From contig SLSF01000048.1 of NCBI GenBank assembly GCA_007130605.1, positions 1 to 57,135 on the forward strand: a DNA stretch of 57,135 bases, written 5' to 3'. The position numbers were made by a program, and so were the translations under genes. Positions 51,727-57,135 of this stretch are shown piece by piece. Position 1 is the stretch's first letter, and each line of letters opens with the position of its first letter. Source of the DNA: Gemmatimonadota bacterium (GTDB taxonomy: Bacteria > Gemmatimonadota > Gemmatimonadetes > Longimicrobiales > Gaopeijiaceae). The notes below the pieces were generated by a model. It did not search any database and was not told the DNA's origin. It was given only the letters and a program-made list of their open reading frames with translations.

Positions 51727-53437
51727 CCGTCGCCGCCTCCCCCGGGACGTCGGGGGCCTCCGGCGGCAGGGCCTCGTCATCGAGCTCCCGGACCGCGTCT
51801 CCCACATCGAGGTGGAAGTGGGAGCGCCCCACCGTCTCGTCGAGGCCGGTGACCCGGAAGCGATCCATGACCGGCCCCTTCACCCCGGCGAAGCGGACCT
51901 CGATCCCACGGATCCGGAGGTCCTCCATGATCTCGGCCCACTCGTGGGCCGCCGTGGAATCCATCCCATTCACCGCGCTGAAGTCGAAGACGAAGCTCCG
52001 GGGCTCCAGGGGCCCGTCGGCCAGGGCCCGGATCCGGCTCCTGAGATACTCGGCATTGGCGAAGGAGAGGGTGGCGTCGGGTCGGAAGATGACGACCCCC
52101 GGGATGGCGCGGGCCTCGGGGTGGCGCTCCACATTCCGGAAGGTGTCGGTGCCGGGGAGCCGCCCGCAGATGGCCACATGGGGCCTCGACGTCTGGTAGA
52201 CCAGGGCCAGGAGCGAGGCGACGACGCCCACCAGGATCCCCTCCTCGATTCCCAGGAGGAGGGTTGCCAGGAAGGTGACTCCCATCATGGCCAGGTCTCG
52301 CCGGTCGGTCCTCCAGAGGTGCACCGCCTCCCGCCAGTCCACCAGGTTCGCCACCGCCACCAGGACGATGGCGGCGAGTACCCCGTTGGGGAGGTGGTGG
52401 AAGAGGCCGGTGAGGAAGGCGAGGGTGATCCCGATGATCCCCGCCGCCACCAGGCTTGAGAGGGTGGTCCGGGATCCGGCCTGGTCGTTCACCGCCGTGC
52501 GCGAGAATCCCCCGGTGGTGGGGAAGGCCCGGAAGAAGGATCCCACCACATTGGCCATCCCCAGTGCCACCAGCTCCCGGTCGGGGTCGACGGCGTAGCG
52601 GTGCCGGGTGGCATAGACCTTCGCCACCGCGATGGACTCCATGAAGCCCACCAGGGCGATGGTGAGGGCCACCGGGAGGAGGTCGATGGCCGCGCCGGGA
52701 TCCAGGGGAGGAAGGACCGGAGCGGGAAGGCCACCGGGCACATCGCCCACCACCCGGATCCCCGCCCCCTCGAAGCCCAGGAACCAGGCGAGGGCCGTGG
52801 CCAGGGCCACCACCACCAGCGCCCCCGGGGCCCTGGGTCGCCAGCGCTTGAAGACCGCCAGGAGGACGATGGCCCCCACCCCCACCAACACCGTGGGCAG
52901 GTGGACCCCCGACCACTGGGCCACCAGGGCCGCCCCGATCTCGAAGATCTGGTTCGAGCCCGGGAGCTCCACTCCGAAGAGGTGGCGGAGCTGGCTCGCC
53001 CCGATGACGAGGGCGGCGGCACTGGTGAAGCCGGCGAGCACCGGATGCGAGAGGAAGTTGGTGAGGAAGCCGAAGCGGAGGAGCCCCAGTGCCACCTGGA
53101 TGATCCCCACCATGAGGGCCAGGAGGAAGGTGAGGGCGATGTATCGATCCGGATCCCCAGCGGCCAGAGGCGCCACACCGGCCGCCACCAGGAGGGAGAC
53201 GATGGCCACCGGGCCCACGGCGAGCTGCCGCGAGGTCCCCATGAGGGCGTAGACCACCAGGGGGACCAGCGACGCATAGAGCCCGTAGATGGGAGGTACC
53301 CCGGCGATGAGGGCGTACGCCATCCCCTGCGGGATGAGCATGACGCCCACGGTGAGACCGGCGGAGAGGTCGGACCGGAAGGTCGCCCGGTCGTACTCCG
53401 TCAGGGTTTCGGCCACCGGAAAGAACCTCCGGATCAT
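51704..53437 (-). CDS. SulP family anion transporter with STAS domain
   Basis: A 577-residue membrane protein. The SulP signature PQGMAYALIAGVPPIYGLYAS is in TM1-2, followed by about ten more hydrophobic segments, GFMESIAVAKVYA and the FPTTGGFSRTAVN block, then a STAS domain (about 450-560) with the conserved DFSAVNGMDSTAAHEW. Family members carry sulfate, bicarbonate or dicarboxylates with sodium or protons; no neighbouring gene defines the substrate. GGAGGG is six bases before ATG 53437 and favours it over ATG 53443. Divergent from the NrtR-like gene. Confidence 0.92.
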   Translation of the reverse strand: MIRRFFPVAETLTEYDRATFRSDLSAGLTVGVMLIPQGMAYALIAGVPPIYGLYASLVPLVVYALMGTSRQLAVGPVAIVSLLVAAGVAPLAAGDPDRYIALTFLLALMVGIIQVALGLLRFGFLTNFLSHPVLAGFTSAAALVIGASQLRHLFGVELPGSNQIFEIGAALVAQWSGVHLPTVLVGVGAIVLLAVFKRWRPRAPGALVVVALATALAWFLGFEGAGIRVVGDVPGGLPAPVLPPLDPGAAIDLLPVALTIALVGFMESIAVAKVYATRHRYAVDPDRELVALGMANVVGSFFRAFPTTGGFSRTAVNDQAGSRTTLSSLVAAGIIGITLAFLTGLFHHLPNGVLAAIVLVAVANLVDWREAVHLWRTDRRDLAMMGVTFLATLLLGIEEGILVGVVASLLALVYQTSRPHVAICGRLPGTDTFRNVERHPEARAIPGVVIFRPDATLSFANAEYLRSRIRALADGPLEPRSFVFDFSAVNGMDSTAAHEWAEIMEDLRIRGIEVRFAGVKGPVMDRFRVTGLDETVGRSHFHLDVGDAVRELDDEALPPEAPDVPGEAATVSSAPGR

Positions 53438-53626
53438 CTCCATCCCTCCATCAGGAATTCCGTGAAAGGGGTCGCTCCCCCCCAGACGAGGCGGGCCGGA
53501 GGGTAGCGAACCCATCTCCCTTCGACCACTATTCAAAAATACAACCAAACAGTTGAACAATGGAACCCCCCACCCCCGATCCGGGTCCCTTCCCTCTCCT
53601 GCACCGACCCCTTCGACCCCCTCTCA

Positions 53627-54592
53627 ATGAGCCCGGACCCCGCCTCGCCCCTCTCCGTGGGACTCAACGCCGTCATCCTCGCCGTCACCGAGGAACGCCC
53701 CCGCATCCTGGTGGTCGAGGGCACCGGCGAGAGCGCCCACGCCGACACCCTCCCCTTCGGCCCCCTCGATCCCCGGGGCGACCGGACCCTGGAGCTCACC
53801 CTCCGGGGATGGGTGCGGGAGCGCACGGGCCTCGAGCTCGGCTACGTGGAGCAGCTCTATACCTTCGGTGACCGGGACCGGGGCTTCCATCGCGCCACCT
53901 CGGGAGCCCGGGTCCTCTCCATCGCCTACCTGGCCCTGGTGCGGGAGACCGGCACCCCGGAGGCCGACAACGCCCAGTGGAAGGATGTCTACGACTTCCT
54001 CCCGTGGGAGGACTGGCGGCGGGGCGATCCCCCGCTGGTTCGCAACACCGTCGTCCCGGCACTGGAGCGGTGGATCCGGAGCGCCGATGGCGCCGAGGCC
54101 AAGCGGGAACGACGGCTGCGGGCCGAGATCACCTTCGGCCTGGGGGGCTCCGACTGGGACAGCGACCGGGTCCTGGAGCGGTACGAGCTCCTCTACGGCG
54201 CCGGCCTGGTCCATGAAGCGGTTCGCGACCGCGGCCTTCCCGAGCCCCCGGACCCCGAGCTCCCCCTGGGCCGCGCCATGGCGCTGGACCACCGCCGCAT
54301 GCTCGCCACCGCACTGGGAAGGATCCGCGGAAAGATCCGCTACCGTCCCGTCGTCTTCGAACTCCTCCCTCCCCGCTTCACCCTCCTCCAGCTCCAGCGG
54401 GTGGTGGAGGCGCTGGCGGGGATGGGCACCCACAAGCAGAACTTCCGCCGCCTGGTGGAGCGGCAGGGTCTCGTGGAGGGCACCGGGAGCCTGGAGAGCC
54501 GCACCGGCGGCCGACCGGCCGAGCTCTTCCGATTCCGGAAGGAGGTCCTCCGGGAACGCCGGACACCCGGGGTGGGCCTCCCCGGCCGATGA
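53627..54592 (+). CDS. NrtR-like transcriptional regulator of NAD metabolism (Nudix + winged helix)
   Basis: A 321-residue protein. Residues 10-150 form a Nudix fold (VGLNAVILAV, LPFGPLDPRG) in which the catalytic Nudix box is degenerate (RGWVRERTGL, without the paired glutamates), as in NrtR regulators that sense ADP-ribose rather than hydrolyse. Residues 233-305 match the NrtR winged helix: KIRYRPVVFELLPPRFTLLQ, then LQRVVEALAG and KQNFRRLVERQGL, GGRPAELFRF. A region between the two (about 155-230) is extra. It lies directly upstream of a perfect palindrome and nadA, so control of nadAB is the clear prediction. Confidence 0.87.
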   Translation: MSPDPASPLSVGLNAVILAVTEERPRILVVEGTGESAHADTLPFGPLDPRGDRTLELTLRGWVRERTGLELGYVEQLYTFGDRDRGFHRATSGARVLSIAYLALVRETGTPEADNAQWKDVYDFLPWEDWRRGDPPLVRNTVVPALERWIRSADGAEAKRERRLRAEITFGLGGSDWDSDRVLERYELLYGAGLVHEAVRDRGLPEPPDPELPLGRAMALDHRRMLATALGRIRGKIRYRPVVFELLPPRFTLLQLQRVVEALAGMGTHKQNFRRLVERQGLVEGTGSLESRTGGRPAELFRFRKEVLRERRTPGVGLPGR

Positions 54593-54704
54593 CCTTTCCC
54601 GTTGCCCATGAACTTCAACCTTGAGAGATCCCCCCTTCCCTTCCACCCCGGACCCTTGTATCGTTTCAGCACGGCGTACCCCCGCCTAATTTTTTCGGAC
54701 CCCA

Positions 54705-54723
54705 TATACTCACAATGAGTATA
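54705..54723. promoter_or_regulatory. Perfect palindrome, probable NrtR-type operator of nadAB
   Basis: TATACTCA-CAA-TGAGTATA: two perfect 8-base arms with a three-base centre, ending 22 bases before the nadA ATG. Its left arm contains TATACT, a good -10 hexamer, so a bound repressor would block the promoter. No convincing -35 is visible at the usual distance. Confidence 0.7.
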
Positions 54724-54745
54724 AGTACCGCGAAGCGAGGACATC

Positions 54746-55792
54746 ATGGCACCCGTACAGACCCCGGATCGGACCACCCCCGACGACGGACTTGAGTTCA
54801 CCCCCGAAGTCGAGGCGGCCACCAAGGAGATCCGTGCGCGCCTGGAGGGCACCATCGCCGAAGTGGAGTGGGCGGTCCACGCCCCCTACATCGCGCGGAT
54901 CCAGGAGCTGAAGAAGGAGCGGAACGCCGTCATCCTGGCCCACAACTACCAGACCCCCGAGATCTTCCATGGGGTCGCCGACATCGTGGGTGACTCGCTG
55001 GGGCTCGCCCAGGAGGCGGTCACGGCGGAGGCCGACGTCATCGTCCTCTGCGGCGTCCACTTCATGGCCGAGACCGCCAAGATCCTGAACCCCGAGAAGA
55101 TGGTGCTCATTCCGGACCTCCGGGCAGGATGCTCCCTGGCCGAGTCCATCACCGGCGAGGATGTCCGGAAGCTCAAGGAGCGGTACCCGGGGGTGCCGGT
55201 AGTGACCTATGTGAACACCTCCGCCGACGTGAAGGCCGAGAGCGACATCTGCTGCACCTCGTCCAATGCCGTGCAGGTGGTGGAGTCGCTGGGGGTGGAC
55301 CGGGTGATCTTCCTTCCCGACGAGTACCTGGCGAAGTGGGTCGCCACCCAGACCGATGTGGAGATCATCCGGTGGGACGGCACCTGCGAGGTGCACGAGC
55401 GCTTCACCGCCGAGGAGATCCGCCAGTACCGCCGGGGCTACCCCGACGTGGTGGTCCTGGCCCACCCCGAGTGCCCCCCCGATGTCCTGGACGAAGCGGA
55501 CTACGTGGGCTCCACCGCCGGAATGATGGGGTACGTGCGCGACCGGCAGCCCGAGCGGGTCGTCATGATCACCGAGTGCTCCATGAGCGACAACCTGGCC
55601 GCCGAGAACCCCAATGTGGACTTCGTCCGGCCATGCAACCTCTGCCCGCACATGAAGCGGATCACCCTCCCCCGGATCCTCCGCGCCCTCGAGAACCTCG
55701 AGTACGAGGTCGAGGTGGACCCCGAGATGGCGGAGCGGGCGAAGAATGCCGTGGAGCGGATGCTCGCGGTGGGACGGGGCAGCGGCGGCTGA
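54746..55792 (+). CDS. nadA: Quinolinate synthase
   Basis: A 348-residue enzyme that condenses iminoaspartate with dihydroxyacetone phosphate to quinolinate, the second step of de novo NAD synthesis. The [4Fe-4S] ligands are seen as C102 ([10 protein letters not shown]), C243 (AHPECPPD) and the CNLCPHM cysteines (C297/C300). [18 protein letters not shown] and [20 protein letters not shown] are substrate-binding blocks. The GAGGA before the ATG supports the start. It lies in an operon with nadB, whose TTG start is three bases after its stop. Confidence 0.96.
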   Translation: MAPVQTPDRTTPDDGLEFTPEVEAATKEIRARLEGTIAEVEWAVHAPYIARIQELKKERNAVILAHNYQTPEIFHGVADIVGDSLGLAQEAVTAEADVIVLCGVHFMAETAKILNPEKMVLIPDLRAGCSLAESITGEDVRKLKERYPGVPVVTYVNTSADVKAESDICCTSSNAVQVVESLGVDRVIFLPDEYLAKWVATQTDVEIIRWDGTCEVHERFTAEEIRQYRRGYPDVVVLAHPECPPDVLDEADYVGSTAGMMGYVRDRQPERVVMITECSMSDNLAAENPNVDFVRPCNLCPHMKRITLPRILRALENLEYEVEVDPEMAERAKNAVERMLAVGRGSGG

Positions 55793-55795
55793 TCG

Positions 55796-57135
55796 TTGAC
55801 CCCCGCGAAGGGATCTGAGCGCACCGAGGCCGACCTGGTCATCGTCGGCTCAGGGGCGGCGGGACTCTCGGCGGCGCTGGCCGCGGCCGGGGGCGTCCGT
55901 TCGCTGGTCTCTGATGGCACCACACCCGTGGACCCGCCGGGCCGGATCCTCCTCCTCACCCGGGGCCGGCTGGGCCGCGACGGCGCCTCCACCATGGCGC
56001 AGGGTGGGGTCGCCGCGGCGCTCCACCAGTCGGACTCCCCCGACCTCCACGCCATTGACACCGTCCTCGCCGGCGCGGGACTCTCGAGGCAGGACCGGGT
56101 CTCGATCCTCACCACCGAGGGCCCCGGTCGGGTCCGGGAACTCCTGGGGATGGGGGCTCGCTTCGATCGCGACGCCTCGGGGTCCCTCGCCCTCGCCATG
56201 GAAGGCGCTCACTCCCGCCGTCGGGTGATCCATGCCCATGGCGACCGCACGGGGGCCGAGGTAAGCCGGGTCCTGGCCGATGCCGTCCGCGCCGACCCCC
56301 GCATCGAGGTGGTGGAGGGTGCCGAACTCCTGGACCTGGTGGTGGAGGCAGGGCGACTGACCGGGGTCCGCATCCGGGTCACCGCCTCGGGCACCCCCCC
56401 GCATGAAGTCGACGAGACCACCGGCCGACCGGTCGGGACCCATGCGGTGATCCTGGCCACCGGAGGCCCGTGCCACCTCTACCTGAAGACCACGACCCCG
56501 CCCTCCTCCACGGGAACGGGGATCGCCATGGCGGCCCGGGCCGGCGCACGCCTCACCGACATGGAGTTCGTCCAGTTCCACCCCACCGCCATGGCGGTGG
56601 AGGCCGACCCCCTCCCCCTGGTCACCGAGGCGCTCCGGGGCGAGGGAGCGGTGTTGGTGGACCGCCGGGGCCGCGGCCTCCACTTTCCCGACGACGGAGG
56701 CGACCTCTCCTCCCGGGACCTGGTGGCCCGCACCCTCTGGCTCGAGCTCCGGGAGGGCCGGGAGGTCTTCCTCGACGCACGCGCCGCACCGGGCGCCGAC
56801 TTTCCCCGGCGCTTCCCCGGGGTGTACGCCCTCTGCCGGGAGCACGGGATCGATCCCGTTCGGGAGCCCATCCCCGTCACCCCCGCCGCCCACTATCACA
56901 TGGGGGGAGTGGAGGTGGACGAGGAGGGGCGCACCTCCCTGCCCGGACTCTGGGCCGCCGGCGAGGTGGCGTCCACCGGGGTCCATGGCGCGAACCGGCT
57001 GGCGAGCAACTCCCTCCTGGAGGGCCTCGTCTTCGGGGCTCGCGCCGGGGAGTCGGCACGTCGGACCCTCGAGGGCGGGGGGTGGGAGTGGCGAGAAGTA
57101 CGGGAGACGCCCGAGCTCGCCCCCTCCCCCCTTCC
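55796..57135 (+). CDS. nadB: L-aspartate oxidase (3' end outside the window)
   Basis: 446 codons are present before the window ends. The flavoprotein starts TTG (MTPAKGSERTEADLVIVGSG) with the FAD motif VGSGAAGLSAALAA, then TMAQGGVAAAL, GMGARFDRDASG, VILATGGPCHLY, FVQFHPTAM and HGANRLASNSLLEGLVFG, covering the FAD and capping domains including AAHYHMGG and the active-site arginine region. The C-terminal helical domain is missing because of the edge, not by truncation. It oxidises aspartate to iminoaspartate for NadA. Absence of an ATG and close spacing to nadA make the TTG the likely start. Confidence 0.93.
   Translation, partial: MTPAKGSERTEADLVIVGSGAAGLSAALAAAGGVRSLVSDGTTPVDPPGRILLLTRGRLGRDGASTMAQGGVAAALHQSDSPDLHAIDTVLAGAGLSRQDRVSILTTEGPGRVRELLGMGARFDRDASGSLALAMEGAHSRRRVIHAHGDRTGAEVSRVLADAVRADPRIEVVEGAELLDLVVEAGRLTGVRIRVTASGTPPHEVDETTGRPVGTHAVILATGGPCHLYLKTTTPPSSTGTGIAMAARAGARLTDMEFVQFHPTAMAVEADPLPLVTEALRGEGAVLVDRRGRGLHFPDDGGDLSSRDLVARTLWLELREGREVFLDARAAPGADFPRRFPGVYALCREHGIDPVREPIPVTPAAHYHMGGVEVDEEGRTSLPGLWAAGEVASTGVHGANRLASNSLLEGLVFGARAGESARRTLEGGGWEWREVRETPELAPSPL

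Noticed and set aside
1-57135. tRNA, rRNA, CRISPR, insertion sequences, integrase or attachment sites
   Set aside because: None seen: no cloverleaf with CCA end, no regularly spaced repeats, no transposase or recombinase motif in any frame.

Overview
This is a gene-dense, high-GC bacterial segment. It carries about 48 protein genes on both strands and no rRNA, tRNA, CRISPR array, insertion sequence or phage gene that I can see. The organism has an outer membrane: a TonB-dependent receptor with a carboxypeptidase-regulatory-like N-terminal domain, lipoproteins and Lgt. It exports many hydrolases (M14, S9 and S41 peptidases, an amidohydrolase, beta-lactamase-like serine hydrolases, a lipoprotein isoaspartyl peptidase and a Tat amidase). 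That repertoire, the base composition, HemQ-type heme synthesis and an NrtR-type NAD regulator fit an uncultured member of Gemmatimonadota. This assignment is inference from gene content, not from a marker gene.

Layout. Positions 1-2000 hold the end of a fructosamine-kinase-like gene facing an aminotransferase/O-methyltransferase pair. A plus-strand run (2103-4546) of a DsbA-fold protein, a 99-100-residue protein and a degenerate DEAD-box protein ends at a bidirectional terminator shared with the HU gene. Positions 5385-7934 are a four-gene ATGA-overlapped operon (zinc ribbon, RimB-like retropepsin, RimK-like ligase, AstE/AspA-like M14 enzyme). Next comes a minus-strand set (small protein, Tat amidase, UppP-like phosphatase). 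Positions 10770-17367 encode exported S41, LolA-like and M14 proteins and a PlsC acyltransferase. After a second bidirectional terminator come an S9 peptidase and an amidohydrolase. A 494-base AT-richer intergenic region precedes a TPR-protein/AraC-type-regulator pair.

Positions 24600-29186 form a plus-strand series: lgt, pncA, an APC permease and ettA. Positions 29194-38487 mix serine hydrolases, a CsoR repressor, an isoaspartyl peptidase, a PIG-L deacetylase, MenH, a small lipoprotein and an RlmL-type rRNA methyltransferase. Positions 38417-41782 hold a BaiN-like flavoprotein and a pair of bacterial PH-domain membrane proteins. Positions 42018-43492 hold infC, apparently starting with AUU, coupled to prmA and without rpmI-rplT. 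A very large secreted protein follows, with two complete M14 peptidase modules in tandem, then a ring-cleaving-dioxygenase-like VOC protein, hemQ divergent from a zinc-receptor-like TonB protein with a Zur/Fur-like palindrome between them, and a SulP transporter. The right end is an NAD module: NrtR-like regulator, a perfect palindrome, nadA and nadB (cut by the window edge).

Themes. Genes are packed with ATGA, TGATG and TTGA stop/start overlaps and with repeated tail-to-tail overlaps (up to 119 bases). Non-AUG starts with well-placed Shine-Dalgarno sequences are candidates for three genes. The most unusual items are the DEAD-box protein with all ATPase motifs lost but a DbpA-type RNA-binding domain kept, the tandem M14 protein with an unrecognised C-terminal domain, the NrtR and Zur/Fur-like operators, and the TPR/AraC-type module.
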